Below, piece after piece: positions 43,518-54,968 of a stretch of 64,000 nucleotides of DNA (position 1 is its first letter; the number at the start of each line of letters is the position of its first letter). The notes under the pieces are model-generated. The model searched no databases, had not been told where the DNA came from, and was given only the letters and a program-made list of their open reading frames with translations. The stretch comes from Sphingobacterium chuzhouense. GTDB lineage: Bacteria; Bacteroidota; Bacteroidia; Sphingobacteriales; Sphingobacteriaceae. The position numbers were made by a program, and so were the translations under genes. The DNA lies in NCBI RefSeq assembly GCF_014692525.1, contig NZ_JACNYL010000003.1:908737-972736 (forward strand), in the 5' to 3' direction.

Positions 43518-46238
43518 TTATTTTACATTATAGTAATACACAGCTCGTCCGGCACTGCCTGTTTCATCTTGGCCCTCAACAACCACTTTATATCTGCCAT
43601 TACCATCACCATTGTAAAAATTCAGCGTAGCATTACCCTCGCCGTCCAAAACCACATCCGGATTCCAATAGATAGTTGTCCGGTAATCGTTTGTATTTTT
43701 ACTATCTGGTGTATCGTATTTCGGCGCATAGAATTGTCTTTCTTTTACATAGCCGAGAGGTACCATATCAATGACATTTGTCTTCGGTAACATACTTTCA
43801 ATTTCAGCCAGCGACATCCGAGGTTGCTTACTTTGATCTTTCTTTTTCGTCATGATCGAAACGACACCATCATTTTGATAAACCCTGCTTACCGTTCCCA
43901 ATTCATCCCGTAAAAAAATCTCGATAGCCTCGATGTCTGACGGAATAATAGAATTTAAAGCAGGTTCGTCAATCGGCATACCGTCCAAGAAGAACTGGAC
44001 AGGCACTCTACTCCCCTGGTTATAGTTCCTTGTAATATGGTATTTCAAGGTCTGATTATCATATGTAATACCTGTCAACATCGTTGTTAGACACATAGTC
44101 AGCACATTACAACCTGAGAGACGCTCCCCCTCTATACGATGTTCCGGCATGGACAGCCCAGACAGGGACGAGAACTCCTTACTGGTGACAGTTTTCCGTT
44201 GGACGCCCGTAACTTGGACCTCATCAATCAAAATAGAAGTTCTATATTCATTCTTGCTATTATTCAAGTAGGCTTTCATTTCCTGATCAATATTTTGGAC
44301 ATTATCACTTGCATAGGGATTCCCCTGGTCTATTCCTGGGAAATACGTCTGATCCATATTAATGACCAAATTTCTAAAGTTATCATTGCCTCGAGCGTTT
44401 ATAGTTACTTTGGAAGAATCTGGGAATACCAAGTTCTCGAACGCAAATCTTCCTTGGTTGTCTGTATAAGCATCCTTCCGTATATTTCGTGAGGGAATAG
44501 ATAACAACAGCCCTCCATTGGGTTGAGGGCGCCCCGTATTCAATCGTAATATTCCGGAAAGCGTGATCCCCTGCTCTGGCATAAATTGAACTTGGGGGAG
44601 CTTTTCTGCAATCAAGTCATCATACGAAAACCTTCTGAACCCTTGTGTCATCAACAATGCATTTAAAGCTTCCTTTCTATTCTCGTTTTTTTCATTAAAA
44701 TAATAATTCGGCTGCTCTACATAGCCTTTAAGATCAGACGTTAATAAATAGTTGCTCAAAATCCCCAACTCTTGATCATCGTTATAAGGCACTTTAGCGT
44801 CATCAATTACTGACACCGAATAATTACTTTTTAGCGAATCTGTAACAGGTACCTGCAGTGTCAACCTAACGCTTTCTTTCTTTGCATACGTTGTTTTATC
44901 CGTTTTCACACCAATGTTCAGCAAAGGTTGAGATTGATTAAACACCAAACGTTCACTCAATAATTTTCCATCCGGTTGCATGATCGACAGTTGCACAATA
45001 CCATTTGGAAGTTTATCTTTAGGAAGATTAATCAATACAGACGAGTTTTTTAATGTAGCCTGAGCAGCATACACCAGATGTCCGTTTGATTGTCCTAATA
45101 CATAAAATGGTTGATTTGCCATTTTTTCATAATAGGCGTCATTTGCAATTAACCCCATCTGCAGCGAAACATCCTCTTCGTTATGTAAAACTATATTAAT
45201 TCCTTCTGCTTTGACTTCGGGGAGATCATAGGTTCGTTGTTCACCGTTTTCAAAAGATATCGTCGCCTTATAGCTCTCACCTGCAACCGGCATGAAGTCA
45301 ATTGCCCCCATACCAAATGCGATGTCATTGAAAGAAGCGATTTCTTTCTTTTTACTATCGATAATCTTACCTTGTATTTTTAGGCCCTTACCTGTAGAAC
45401 TAACCGCTTTAAACCCTAATTTTTTGGGCACACCGGCAAGGAGATCGCCTCCTTCTGGAAAAAACTGCACATCAGCATCCCATAAAGCATGTTGTAATGA
45501 ATAACTACCTACCAAAGTCGGTTCTAATTTGTCTCCGTCAATCTTCACATTAAGCCTACCTTTCTTTAGGTATTCCTTATCCTTAATGGTAAGATTAATG
45601 GTTACGCGTCCCATATCATCCGTCTCTCCTTTTCCTTTACTAAACGCATCCCAACCATCAATAGCTTCCCACGTCAGCTTTCGTCTACCCAGCAAGTTAC
45701 CTTCTCTATTCCTAAACTGTATGGTGGCTTTTGTTTTGTTATTGCCATCGGGCGTATAGGTAATTTCAGCGCCTAATTTTTTATTAATGGCATCACCAAC
45801 GGGCACAATCTTATTATAAAAATAAGCATTGTCAAAATTTGCCATCCATTTTGTATATGCCCGAAAACGGTAATTATCCTGTGCAATAAACTGTGGATCC
45901 AACACCAGTTGTCCTTTACCGCTATTATTGGTAAGAGGTACACGCAATGTTTGTATCAACGAGTCCTTACTCGTTAACATTTCTACGTAAATAATCTTAC
46001 TAGGTGTATATTCAAATAGATTATGCTGTAGATAGGTCTTAAACCAAAGGGTATCTCCTACAGCGTAATAAGGCTTATCAAAATGTAAATGCACTTTCTC
46101 CACCGGATAAACTCCGAAATACTTTTGTACCCGCTCTACCACCGTATTAATAGGTATAGCAGGCCGCTCTTGGGTAAACCCATTTTTTGACCCAAATAGG
46201 AAGAAAATAACAAATAAGAAAATAAAAAGCTTCTTCAT
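43518..46238 (-). CDS. Large exported protein with MG2-like repeats and TonB-plug-like domain
   Basis: 906 residues. Signal peptide 1-22 (FGSKNGFTQ). The N-terminal region (YPVEKVHLHFDKPYYAVGDT) is the MG2-type start seen in alpha-2-macroglobulin-like proteins of Bacteroidota. Immunoglobulin-like domains continue to about 600 (RLTLQVPVTDSLKSNYSVSV). Then comes a carboxypeptidase-D-like segment (LSGILRLNTGRPQPNGGLLL), and near 720-820 a plug-like segment (PVQFFLDGMPIDEPALNSI, SDIEAIEIFLRDELGTVSRVY). No barrel follows. The role is unknown; the family is common in the phylum and may be periplasmic or surface-bound. Confidence 0.8.
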   Translation of the reverse strand: MKKLFIFLFVIFFLFGSKNGFTQERPAIPINTVVERVQKYFGVYPVEKVHLHFDKPYYAVGDTLWFKTYLQHNLFEYTPSKIIYVEMLTSKDSLIQTLRVPLTNNSGKGQLVLDPQFIAQDNYRFRAYTKWMANFDNAYFYNKIVPVGDAINKKLGAEITYTPDGNNKTKATIQFRNREGNLLGRRKLTWEAIDGWDAFSKGKGETDDMGRVTINLTIKDKEYLKKGRLNVKIDGDKLEPTLVGSYSLQHALWDADVQFFPEGGDLLAGVPKKLGFKAVSSTGKGLKIQGKIIDSKKKEIASFNDIAFGMGAIDFMPVAGESYKATISFENGEQRTYDLPEVKAEGINIVLHNEEDVSLQMGLIANDAYYEKMANQPFYVLGQSNGHLVYAAQATLKNSSVLINLPKDKLPNGIVQLSIMQPDGKLLSERLVFNQSQPLLNIGVKTDKTTYAKKESVRLTLQVPVTDSLKSNYSVSVIDDAKVPYNDDQELGILSNYLLTSDLKGYVEQPNYYFNEKNENRKEALNALLMTQGFRRFSYDDLIAEKLPQVQFMPEQGITLSGILRLNTGRPQPNGGLLLSIPSRNIRKDAYTDNQGRFAFENLVFPDSSKVTINARGNDNFRNLVINMDQTYFPGIDQGNPYASDNVQNIDQEMKAYLNNSKNEYRTSILIDEVQVTGVQRKTVTSKEFSSLSGLSMPEHRIEGERLSGCNVLTMCLTTMLTGITYDNQTLKYHITRNYNQGSRVPVQFFLDGMPIDEPALNSIIPSDIEAIEIFLRDELGTVSRVYQNDGVVSIMTKKKDQSKQPRMSLAEIESMLPKTNVIDMVPLGYVKERQFYAPKYDTPDSKNTNDYRTTIYWNPDVVLDGEGNATLNFYNGDGNGRYKVVVEGQDETGSAGRAVYYYNVK

Positions 46239-46315
46239 TAATATACAGTTTTTTCGCGGAGTTAAAGATATCTATTTTTTTCCGAAAACGTATGTTTCCG
46301 GCTAGGTTTAACACC

Positions 46316-47794
46316 TTATAACAATGGAGCAAGCAAACGGCATACAGAATCAAGCCCCCGTTTCCATACATTCCGTTTTTTCCACTCAGACAAGGTCATG
46401 AGCTCACAATCTTCTTTATCGCGCTCGAATTGTTCTTCCAGTTGCCGACAAACAGTATCATCGGAAACGACTGCAGCTATTTCATAATTGATGTAAAAGC
46501 TACGTGTATCTAAATTGGCCGTTCCGATGTAAGAAAGCTTTCCGTCAATATTGATAGTTTTCGCATGGATAAAACCTTTTTTATAAAAATAGACCTTCAC
46601 TCCTCGTTCTAACAAGGGTTTAATAAACGAAAGACTAGCATGTTGCACGATATAGGAGTCCGATTTTTCAGGTAACATCAATTCTACTTCCAAACCTGAA
46701 GCCGCTGCCACCTTTAAAGCCGTTGACAATTCATCGCTTGGCACATAATAAGGTGTGACAAGTTGGATTTTTTTGTCGGCCTCCCCCAATCCCACAAGAA
46801 TGGCCTCCATATTAAAGGGTCCTAATGAACCCGGATCACTTTCAACAAAAGAAACCGCGGCACTTCCTTTCTTCTCTACATCCGGCATCTGGTGAAGAAG
46901 ATAACCTTCACTTAATTGGAAAGGCGTGCCATCTGCTAAGTTCCAAGAATTCCAAAAACTGATCTGAAGCATCGTCACCGCGGGCCCTACTATCTTTAAC
47001 GATGTGTCACGCCAAAAAACAAAGTTATTATTTGCGGGGTCATTGATATACCTATCCGAAATATTAATCCCTCCTATATATCCTATTTCTCCATCAATGA
47101 CGGCTATTTTGCGGTGGTTTCGATAATTACTGCTCCCCATAGATGCAAAAGTCACGGGAAGAAAACGGCGGTATTCAAAATTTAGATCCTTTCGACGCGA
47201 TAAATATCTTACCAATGCAGGGGAACCAATGCTATCAACTAATAAGCGTACAAAAACGCCTTCCTTGGCTTTTTTTTCTAAAATTAACAAGACCTCCTTA
47301 CCAATTGTATCTACTTCGAAAATATAATATTCCAAATGGATAGAATGATGGGCTTCACGTAAGGATTTTAGAAAGTCTGGAAACTTTTCTTCACCATTGA
47401 TAAGCAGCTTCGTGCTGTTTCCAGTCGTTGGGGATGACACGCGTTCATTTTTCAAAAAAGTAAATACCCTGGAAAGCGTTCCTATTTTGTCGCTGATACG
47501 CGCAATATTCTGTTCCATGTAGGGTTCCAGACGATCCCATTCTTTCTTCAACCGCATCGTCTGTGCATCGTTTACACGCTTGAGACGTCTAACCTTATTA
47601 AATTTCTGCCCAAAAAAATAATAAATTAGAAGACCAATAATGGGCAAAAAAACAATGACCAAAATCCAAGATAATGTTTTTGTGGGATTTCTATTTTCAA
47701 TTAAAATAGTACTAAGCACACCCAAATACAAAAAAACAATAGGTATCCAATACCATTGTTTTAAAAAATTGAGGAGTTCTTGCGTAAATTCCAT
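46316..47794 (-). CDS. cls: Cardiolipin synthase (phospholipase D family)
   Basis: 492 residues from the ATG at 47794; the longer frame starts with TTG and adds six residues. Two N-terminal membrane helices (YWIPIVFLYLGVLSTILIEN; TLSWILVIVFLPIIGLLIYYF) anchor it in the inner membrane. Two PLD motifs follow: NHRKIAVIDGEIGYIGGIN and IHAKTINIDGKLSYIGTANLD. It joins two phosphatidylglycerol molecules to cardiolipin. Length and layout match ClsA-type enzymes. Divergent from the RND operon. Confidence 0.94.
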   Translation of the reverse strand: MEFTQELLNFLKQWYWIPIVFLYLGVLSTILIENRNPTKTLSWILVIVFLPIIGLLIYYFFGQKFNKVRRLKRVNDAQTMRLKKEWDRLEPYMEQNIARISDKIGTLSRVFTFLKNERVSSPTTGNSTKLLINGEEKFPDFLKSLREAHHSIHLEYYIFEVDTIGKEVLLILEKKAKEGVFVRLLVDSIGSPALVRYLSRRKDLNFEYRRFLPVTFASMGSSNYRNHRKIAVIDGEIGYIGGINISDRYINDPANNNFVFWRDTSLKIVGPAVTMLQISFWNSWNLADGTPFQLSEGYLLHQMPDVEKKGSAAVSFVESDPGSLGPFNMEAILVGLGEADKKIQLVTPYYVPSDELSTALKVAAASGLEVELMLPEKSDSYIVQHASLSFIKPLLERGVKVYFYKKGFIHAKTINIDGKLSYIGTANLDTRSFYINYEIAAVVSDDTVCRQLEEQFERDKEDCELMTLSEWKKRNVWKRGLDSVCRLLAPLL

Positions 47795-47960
47795 ATATTC
47801 ACCAAAATCCAATAAAAATAGTGCTTTTACATGAATTAAACGATAATTAGTTTACGTTAAGAATTGTTAAACGAACAACTATTTCACATAAAAAACGTTA
47901 TAATTGCACATTACCTGTAACTAAACCGTTACAAAAAAAAGACAGGTTTAAAAAGACATA

Positions 47961-49124
47961 ATGCAAAAGATGAATATAAGAAATCGAAAATTAAAACAAA
48001 TTGTATACGCATTAATGGCTGTAGCCACGACAGTTTTTTTTATAAACTGTAACACAAGCAAATCAGAAGATACTGCAAATAAACCCCTAGCTTTACCGGT
48101 ACACACGGTAGATACGAGTAATGCAGTTACTGTAAAAGATTATCTAGGAACCATTGAGGGTAAGGTAAACGTAGAAATCCGACCACAAGTTGAGGGTATA
48201 TTGCAAGAAATATACGTGGACGAAGGGCAATATGTAGAAAAGGGTCAAAACTTATTTAAAATAGATGCCTCCGTTTATCAAGAGGGGCTCAATAACGCAG
48301 TCGCGAATCAAAATGTTGCAAAAGCAAGACTGGAGAATGCCAAGCTGGAAGTAGAGCGGCTGAGACCTTTGGTAGAAAACGATGTCATATCGGAAGTTAG
48401 GCTCAGGAAAGTGATGTCAGACTACGACGTGGCCAAAGCCTCACTCGATCAAGCCGCCGCAGAGGTAAGAAATGCGGAAATTAGCAAGGAATTTACCATT
48501 CTAACAGCCCCTGTTAGTGGTTATATTGGTCGGATTCCCAAAAGAATAGGAAACCTTGTTTCCAAGGGTGATAGAGAACCTATGACTGTATTATCCGATG
48601 TACAGGAAGTATATGTCTATTTCTCTATGAATGAGTCGGACTTCCTATATTTTTCAAAAATAAAAGCAAGGGAAGATAGTTTACTCGGTATCAAAAACTC
48701 AAAAAACAGACTTGTTTTCCCAGAGGCAACATTGATTCTTGCTGATGGGGAAGAATATAGTAAAAAAGGTATTGTAGATGCCATCGACGGACAGGTCGAT
48801 AGAACAACAGGCGCTATATCGTTAAGAGCATCTTTTCCGAATGAAGACAATATCTTAAGAAACGGTAGTACAGGTACGCTAAAAATTTCAGAAACTAAAA
48901 AAGGTGTTATCCAAATTCCACAAGTTGCGACCAGCTCGTTACAAGACAGAACATTTGTGTATACCTTGGACGACAACAACCAAGTGGAACGCCGTTCTAT
49001 AAAAATAGAGGGCACCAGTCGAGATAACTATATTGTCACTGGTTTAAATATCGGAGATAGGGTATTGCTTTCCGGAATTGATAAAATTACGGATGGCTCA
49101 GTTGTAACTCCTATTTCCCAGTAA
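47961..49124 (+). CDS. RND efflux periplasmic adaptor (membrane fusion protein)
   Basis: 387 residues. Signal with lipobox-like VFFINCNTSKSED, Cys near residue 30. Lipoyl halves VNVEIRPQVEGILQEIYVDEGQYVEKGQNLF and FTILTAPVSGYIGRIPKRIGNLVSKGD flank a coiled-coil hairpin (about 110-175), then beta-barrel and membrane-proximal domains. This is the AcrA/MexA type. First of three plus-strand genes with the inner-membrane pump (62 bp on) and the outer-membrane channel. No local regulator is seen. Confidence 0.94.
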   Translation: MQKMNIRNRKLKQIVYALMAVATTVFFINCNTSKSEDTANKPLALPVHTVDTSNAVTVKDYLGTIEGKVNVEIRPQVEGILQEIYVDEGQYVEKGQNLFKIDASVYQEGLNNAVANQNVAKARLENAKLEVERLRPLVENDVISEVRLRKVMSDYDVAKASLDQAAAEVRNAEISKEFTILTAPVSGYIGRIPKRIGNLVSKGDREPMTVLSDVQEVYVYFSMNESDFLYFSKIKAREDSLLGIKNSKNRLVFPEATLILADGEEYSKKGIVDAIDGQVDRTTGAISLRASFPNEDNILRNGSTGTLKISETKKGVIQIPQVATSSLQDRTFVYTLDDNNQVERRSIKIEGTSRDNYIVTGLNIGDRVLLSGIDKITDGSVVTPISQ

Positions 49125-49186
49125 TTGCGGATGTTCTCTCCATTTGCAATTCCCTCTCACCAGACTGATTTTAAAAATATAGTTCA

Positions 49187-52100
49187 ATGTTAAAAACATT
49201 CATAAATAGACCGGTGTTAGCCACCGTAGTGTCCTTAATTCTAGTCATTTTGGGCCTCGTGGGGATGATGACACTTCCCGTTAGTAGGTTTCCCGAAATT
49301 GCTCCCCCCAGTGTCGTAGTATCTCTGAGTTACCCTGGCGCGAACTCCGAAACCGTAGCAGAGAGTGTGTTACTCCCAGTGGAAGAGGCCATCAATGGTG
49401 TCGAAGATATGACCTATATCCGATCTACAGCAACTAATTCTGGATCAGGTAGCATACAAGTATTCTTTAAGACAGGTACCAACCCAGATATTGCGTCGGT
49501 CAATGTACAAACCCGTATTTCCAGAGCGATATCCACTATCCCGACAGAAGTTAACGAGAATGGTATCATCGTACAGCCAAGACAGAGTGGAGCCATCATG
49601 ACGATAAATCTTTATTCGGATCATAAGGACTCTATCTACGATGAGACATTTTTGCAAGCGTATGCACAAATTAATATGATTCGCCCACTTTTACGGGTGG
49701 ATGGTGTCGCACAGGTTGCAAGAATTGGTGCTAGGGACTACTCTATGCGCGTTTGGTTGAATCCTGAAAAATTAGCACTGTACAATCTAGTTCCACAAGA
49801 TATTACAAAGGCTCTAAGTGACCAGAACTTCGAGATGGCACCCGGTAAGTTTGGAGAGGCTACCGACGAAGTCTTCGAGACGGTTATCCGACACAAAGGG
49901 CGTTTTTCGCAGCCTGAAGAGTTTGAAAATATGGTCATCAAGACCAATGTCGATGGATCCGTCCTATACTTGAAAGACATCGCCCGCATTGAGTTCGGTG
50001 CTACAAACCTAAACAGTGACAACAAAGTGAACGGGTATCCCGGATTAACACTTAATATTACACAAACGAGTGGATCCAATGCACACGCTATCGACCAAGA
50101 GGTACGGAAAGTACTGGAAGAAATATCTGCAGCTTTTCCTAAAGGTGTACATTACGAAATATCTTATAGTGTACGGGATCAAATCGACGAATCAATCAAC
50201 CAAGTAAAGCACACACTTTTTGAAGCCTTTATTTTGGTATTTATCATCGTATTCATTTTCTTGCAAGACTTCCGTTCCACGTTGATACCAGCAATTGCCA
50301 TTCCGGTATCCCTTGTCGGTACGTTCTTCTTCCTTAGCTTATTTGGTTTCTCTTTGAATGTGCTCACGATGTTCGCACTCGTCCTCGCTATTGGTATCGT
50401 GGTCGACGATGCCATTGTTGTTGTTGAAGCCGTCCACCAGAAAATGCACGAGACAGGTTTGAAAGCAAAAGAAGCCACTATTCAAACTATGTCCGAGATT
50501 ACAAGTGCTATTCTATCCATTACGATGGTTATGGCTGCAGTATTTCTCCCCGTAGGTTTTATGCAAGGCCCAGCAGGTATTTTTTATCAACAATTTGCTT
50601 ACACATTGGCTACAGCGATATTGATATCGGCTGTCAATGCGTTGACTCTTTCTCCAGCACTTTGCGCGTTGTTGCTCAAGCCAGTGCACCCACAACAGAT
50701 AGAGGACGAGAAAAAATTGAATACGTTTCAAAAATATAGAAAAAGGTTCTTTAACTCTTTTAATACGGCTTTTGATAAATTTACCGCCAAATATCTTTCC
50801 GGCGCAAAGTATTTATTGGATCATAAAAAGATTGCCTTTTTAGGGTTGACCATCGTCACAATCATTGGGGTTGTATTCTTAATGAACACCCCACGAAGCT
50901 TTATCCCTACAGAAGATGATAGTTTTGTGACTTACTCATTGGCTATGCCCCCTGGTGCATCCTTATCTAGAACCACTGCGGTATTGCGCAAGGCAGACAG
51001 TATACTAAAGAAGCGAGAAGATATTGCGGGTATGACAACAGTATCAGGCTTCAATGCATTGGACGGAGGAGTTAGCCCCGCGTTTGCAGCAGGTTACATC
51101 AACATGAAACCGCATAACGAACGGACGGATATTAAATCCATAAATGCGTTTATGGATACCATCCGAAGTGACCTATCCCAAATCGATGAAGCCACATTTA
51201 CCGTCTTCCCACGACCTACAGTACAAGGTTTCGGTGAATTTGCTGGATTGGAAATGGTATTACAGGATCGTTTGGGAGGAGATATTCGTGACTTTGACCT
51301 CGTAGCGGATACGTTTATTCGTCAGATCAACGAACTTCGCGAAGTTGGCAATGCATACACAACGTTTAAATCTAATTTTCCACAATTTGAAGCGGATATC
51401 GATGTGGTCAAAGCAAAAAGTCTCGGTGTCGATATTCGTGAAATGATGAGTACCATCCGGCTATATTTCGCGCGTGTAAACGGCGGGGACTTTAACCGCT
51501 TCGGCAGAACATACCGGGTATACTTACAAGCTGATTTTGATTTCCGAACCGATCCGGAATCATTAAACTCTATTTTCGTCCGAAACAAAGATGGCAACAT
51601 GGTACCAGTAGGAACATTATTGACCCTAAATAAAGTTATCGGCCCTGAATCTGTTTCACGTTATAACTTATATAATTCCATCACGGTAAATGCTACACCC
51701 GCGACCGGGTATAGTACCGGCGACGCAATGGCCGCTATCGAACAACTCGCCGCGGGAGAGTTACCGGCTAACTATGGTTATGAATGGACAGGGATGGCTT
51801 ATGAAGAAAGTCAGGCTGGTTCACAAACTATCCTTATTTTTGGGCTGTCGTTTATCTTTATTTATTTCCTTTTAGCCGCTCAATATGAAAGTTATATTCT
51901 TCCATGGGCAGTCTTGTTGTCTGTTCCGGTAGGATTAATTGGTGTGTTTTCGACGATCTGGATAGTAGGCTTACAAAATAATATTTATGTACAAGTAGGA
52001 TTGATTATGTTAATTGGTTTGCTGGCAAAGAACGCAATCCTTATCGTAGAATTCGCTATACAGCAGCGTAACAAAGGTATGAGCATTTACGACGCAGCCA

Positions 52101-52345
52101 TCATGGGTGCAAAATTACGTCTCCGTCCTATTCTTATGACTTCTCTCGCCTTCGTAGCTGGACTCGTACCATTAATGTGGACGGTTGGTCCGTCGGCTAT
52201 TGGAAACCATTCCATCAGCTTTAGTGCCGCAGGTGGCATGCTTTCGGGCGTAATATTTGGTATATTTATTATCCCTGTCTTATTTATGGTCTTTAAGACA
52301 TTAGATGAAAAAGTAAGACAGAAACTTAAATCTTCTGACGAATAA
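49187..52345 (+). CDS. RND multidrug efflux pump, HAE1 (AcrB) type
   Basis: 1052 residues. N-terminal [21 protein letters not shown], the proton-relay motif [21 protein letters not shown] with paired Asp in transmembrane helix 4 near 400, two large periplasmic loops, and the second-half signature [19 protein letters not shown]. Length is typical for hydrophobe/amphiphile efflux pumps. With the adaptor before it and the channel after it, it forms a full tripartite exporter driven by the proton gradient. The substrate cannot be told. Confidence 0.96.
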   Translation: MLKTFINRPVLATVVSLILVILGLVGMMTLPVSRFPEIAPPSVVVSLSYPGANSETVAESVLLPVEEAINGVEDMTYIRSTATNSGSGSIQVFFKTGTNPDIASVNVQTRISRAISTIPTEVNENGIIVQPRQSGAIMTINLYSDHKDSIYDETFLQAYAQINMIRPLLRVDGVAQVARIGARDYSMRVWLNPEKLALYNLVPQDITKALSDQNFEMAPGKFGEATDEVFETVIRHKGRFSQPEEFENMVIKTNVDGSVLYLKDIARIEFGATNLNSDNKVNGYPGLTLNITQTSGSNAHAIDQEVRKVLEEISAAFPKGVHYEISYSVRDQIDESINQVKHTLFEAFILVFIIVFIFLQDFRSTLIPAIAIPVSLVGTFFFLSLFGFSLNVLTMFALVLAIGIVVDDAIVVVEAVHQKMHETGLKAKEATIQTMSEITSAILSITMVMAAVFLPVGFMQGPAGIFYQQFAYTLATAILISAVNALTLSPALCALLLKPVHPQQIEDEKKLNTFQKYRKRFFNSFNTAFDKFTAKYLSGAKYLLDHKKIAFLGLTIVTIIGVVFLMNTPRSFIPTEDDSFVTYSLAMPPGASLSRTTAVLRKADSILKKREDIAGMTTVSGFNALDGGVSPAFAAGYINMKPHNERTDIKSINAFMDTIRSDLSQIDEATFTVFPRPTVQGFGEFAGLEMVLQDRLGGDIRDFDLVADTFIRQINELREVGNAYTTFKSNFPQFEADIDVVKAKSLGVDIREMMSTIRLYFARVNGGDFNRFGRTYRVYLQADFDFRTDPESLNSIFVRNKDGNMVPVGTLLTLNKVIGPESVSRYNLYNSITVNATPATGYSTGDAMAAIEQLAAGELPANYGYEWTGMAYEESQAGSQTILIFGLSFIFIYFLLAAQYESYILPWAVLLSVPVGLIGVFSTIWIVGLQNNIYVQVGLIMLIGLLAKNAILIVEFAIQQRNKGMSIYDAAIMGAKLRLRPILMTSLAFVAGLVPLMWTVGPSAIGNHSISFSAAGGMLSGVIFGIFIIPVLFMVFKTLDEKVRQKLKSSDE

Positions 52346-52348
52346 CGC

Positions 52349-53833
52349 ATGAAACTTATGACACTGAAACAACTGGTATATATTACGGCAGTATTGGTCA
52401 GCTTATCAGCATGCAAAGTCGGTAAGCGATACGTTCAACCAGAACTAAATCTCCCCGAAAGTTTTCGAGGGGATACACTGACCTATCAGCAGGACACGAT
52501 TGCCTTCGCACAGGTTTCCTGGCGTGATTTTTTCAATGATCCACAGCTTATAGCACTTATTGATACGGCACTAGTAAATAACTATGATATGCGAACGGCG
52601 TTGAAGAATATAGAAATCGCTAATCGTAATCTGAGACAGAACAAACTAGAATATCTTCCTTCCGTAGACGCAAATATCGCGTCGGTAAATAGGCAGTTCC
52701 GCTCGAAAGATTTTTATAGCAATCCATCTTCGAGGTGGTACAGTGAAAATGGAGAGGAAGCTCCCGACCGTCTATATAATTACCAATCACAATTTAGTGC
52801 AGGGTTCGAGTTTAGCTGGGAACTGGATATATGGGGTAGAATCGCACATCAGCAAGACGCATTGAAATCAGATTTTTTAGATTCTTATGAAGCAAAAAAT
52901 GCAATCCAGACTAGGCTAATTGCAGATGTTGCGAAAGGTTATTTCAACCTTATCATGTTGGATGCGCAGATTGAAGTTGCCAAACGTAATTTGCAGCTTA
53001 ATGATAGCACATTACGCATGATTCGATTACAGTATGATGCTGGAGAAATTACCGCGTTGGCGATTCAACAAACAGAATCACAACGATTGGTTGCCGCTTC
53101 ACTACTCCCTGAATTGGAGAAAGAAATCGCCTTACAGGAAAATGCCCTAAATGTTTTGATAGGTGAAATGCCAAACGTTGTAACAAGAGGCTTTAAAATA
53201 GACAGCCTAATGAACACGAAAAATAGCATCACCCTAGGTGCTCCACTAGAAATTGTTAGAAACCGGCCGGATATTAAACGAGCGGAATATGCGCTCGTTT
53301 CAGCCAATGCGGAAATGAATTTACGACAGATTATGCGTTACCCGCAGCTTTCGCTTAGCGGTGTTCTCGGTACAAACGCTATGTTGCCAAAAAACTGGTA
53401 TAATATTCCGGGAGCATTACTGGGTGGGTTTGTCGGCGGATTGACAACGCCTATCTTTAGAAATGGTCGATTAAAGAATCAATGGGAAGTTGCAAAAATA
53501 GAACGGGAGAAGGCCGAATTGGAACTGCAAAAAACCGTTATGGAAGCTGTACATGAAGTATCAAACGCTGTCATTACCGTAGAGAAACAGAAAGAACAGA
53601 TTGAACTGACGAGACTACGGGTGGAAAACTCCGAATTAGCGGTTAAAAATGCTTCACTTCTGTTTATGAGCGATTACGCGACTTACCTAGAGGTTATCAC
53701 TGCGCAGAGCAATGCTCTTGATAGTGAGCTGGCATTGGTCGACATCAGACAGAAACAACTGGAAGCTTATGTAGATTTATATCGAGCGCTTGGTGGCGGA
53801 TGGCAAGAACCAACAACAGAAACAGCGGAATAA
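52349..53833 (+). CDS. OprM/NodT-type outer-membrane efflux lipoprotein
   Basis: 494 residues. Lipobox VSLSAC gives lipidated Cys near 22. KVGKRYVQPELNLPESF and VSWRDFFNDPQLIALIDTAL are typical OprM/NodT openings. Two copies of the OEP repeat follow, with long helices and the conserved NRPDIKRAEYALVSANAEM. Starts 3 bp after the pump gene. Provides the outer-membrane duct of the efflux complex. Convergent with the TauE-like gene, 9 bp between stops. Confidence 0.94.
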   Translation: MKLMTLKQLVYITAVLVSLSACKVGKRYVQPELNLPESFRGDTLTYQQDTIAFAQVSWRDFFNDPQLIALIDTALVNNYDMRTALKNIEIANRNLRQNKLEYLPSVDANIASVNRQFRSKDFYSNPSSRWYSENGEEAPDRLYNYQSQFSAGFEFSWELDIWGRIAHQQDALKSDFLDSYEAKNAIQTRLIADVAKGYFNLIMLDAQIEVAKRNLQLNDSTLRMIRLQYDAGEITALAIQQTESQRLVAASLLPELEKEIALQENALNVLIGEMPNVVTRGFKIDSLMNTKNSITLGAPLEIVRNRPDIKRAEYALVSANAEMNLRQIMRYPQLSLSGVLGTNAMLPKNWYNIPGALLGGFVGGLTTPIFRNGRLKNQWEVAKIEREKAELELQKTVMEAVHEVSNAVITVEKQKEQIELTRLRVENSELAVKNASLLFMSDYATYLEVITAQSNALDSELALVDIRQKQLEAYVDLYRALGGGWQEPTTETAE

Positions 53834-53842
53834 TCCATATAA

Positions 53843-54535
53843 TTACGCACAATTAATGGCTCCATCTACATGTAATAGCGGACTTAGATAGGGAATATCT
53901 AAGTTCGCTCCTCGCAATATGAACCAAACCCCCATGATTAAATAAAGAAATGGTAGCACCCGATTAAATCCACGTTTAAAAATGGGTTTAGAAAAGCTCC
54001 CCGCAAAAGAGAAGATAAAGAGCAAAGGCAATGTTCCTAAGCCGAAAAGAACCATAAAAAGAAAACTATTCGCTAAAGAATCTGCATTCATAGCCGATGC
54101 CAATGCCATATAAACCATACCACATGGCAAAATACCATTTAACGTGCCCGCCACAAAAGAGCCACCGGGTCTATAAAGCCATTGTCCCATATATTTCGTA
54201 AATGGCTGAACAGCTTTTGTTTGAAAACGGGTTAACGCTTGTGTGTTTTTTCCAAAGAGGTAAAACATACCGATTGTTAGCAATATAATTCCGACTGTTA
54301 TACTCAATCCTTTTTGCCACCCTTGTACGGTAGCTACACTCCCTAGCATTCCCAAAAAAAGTCCCATTATTCCATAAGTGAGAATACGACCAGCTTGATA
54401 AAGCATTCTATTAAAAACTACTTTCCACGATAGCCCCATTTGGCTGTTTATAGCGATCAGCAGTGGGCCACACATAACAGCACAGTGTATGCTACCAAAA
54501 AGTCCCATAAAAAACGCTAAATAGTGGTAAGTCAT
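53843..54535 (-). CDS. SafE/TauE-like membrane protein of the cbb3 operon
   Basis: 230 residues with about six membrane helices. An early Cys motif IHCAVMCGPL near 17-26 and a second Cys in LNGILPCGMVYMAL are typical of the heavy-metal-transport-associated SafE/DsbD-like proteins found after ccoG and fixH. Its place, 2 bp after fixH, suggests a role in copper delivery or maturation of the oxidase. Confidence 0.87.
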   Translation of the reverse strand: MTYHYLAFFMGLFGSIHCAVMCGPLLIAINSQMGLSWKVVFNRMLYQAGRILTYGIMGLFLGMLGSVATVQGWQKGLSITVGIILLTIGMFYLFGKNTQALTRFQTKAVQPFTKYMGQWLYRPGGSFVAGTLNGILPCGMVYMALASAMNADSLANSFLFMVLFGLGTLPLLFIFSFAGSFSKPIFKRGFNRVLPFLYLIMGVWFILRGANLDIPYLSPLLHVDGAINCA

Positions 54536-54537
54536 GA

Positions 54538-54960
54538 TTATAAATATAGATTATGATCGGAGGTATAAAGTGTTTCTCCCTGTTCCCAAGAGATTTCCAA
54601 CCGCCAGCTTCCTTTGGTGAAGCTGCTAACAGGCAACCTGTAATCCTGCCCTTCTGTTACAAAAGGCAACGTTATATCCAACATACTATCGGAAGGTCGC
54701 TTAAAGATAAGGTCGCCTCGATTATGCGGTTTACTAAACGTAATATACAAGGTATCATTTCTGACGTTCACCGTTGGACGGGCATGATCATCTAACAAAT
54801 TCTGCTTGCGTTGGTAAACTTCATCGTAAGATAAACTTTTTTCATAGTAATCCTCATCTTCCAACGTATCCGTATTCTTGGTTACCATATATATTCCCGC
54901 ACTAACAATAAATATGATAAAAGCCCCCAACCCCAATACAATCTTTAGTCCCCAGTTCAT
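54538..54960 (-). CDS. fixH: FixH-family cbb3 oxidase assembly protein
   Basis: 140 residues. One N-terminal membrane helix (WGLKIVLGLGAFIIFIVSAGIYMV), then EDEDYYEKSLSYDEVYQRKQN, the recognisable FixH (CcoH) stretch, and a periplasmic beta domain ending in WRLEISWEQGETLYTSDHNL. FixH/CcoH is needed for stable assembly of cbb3 oxidase. It lies 8 bp after ccoG. Confidence 0.88.
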   Translation of the reverse strand: MNWGLKIVLGLGAFIIFIVSAGIYMVTKNTDTLEDEDYYEKSLSYDEVYQRKQNLLDDHARPTVNVRNDTLYITFSKPHNRGDLIFKRPSDSMLDITLPFVTEGQDYRLPVSSFTKGSWRLEISWEQGETLYTSDHNLYL

Positions 54961-54968
54961 GTTTATCC

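Noticed and set aside
48617..49015. 132-codon open frame on the minus strand
   Set aside because: Antisense to the well-supported RND adaptor gene.
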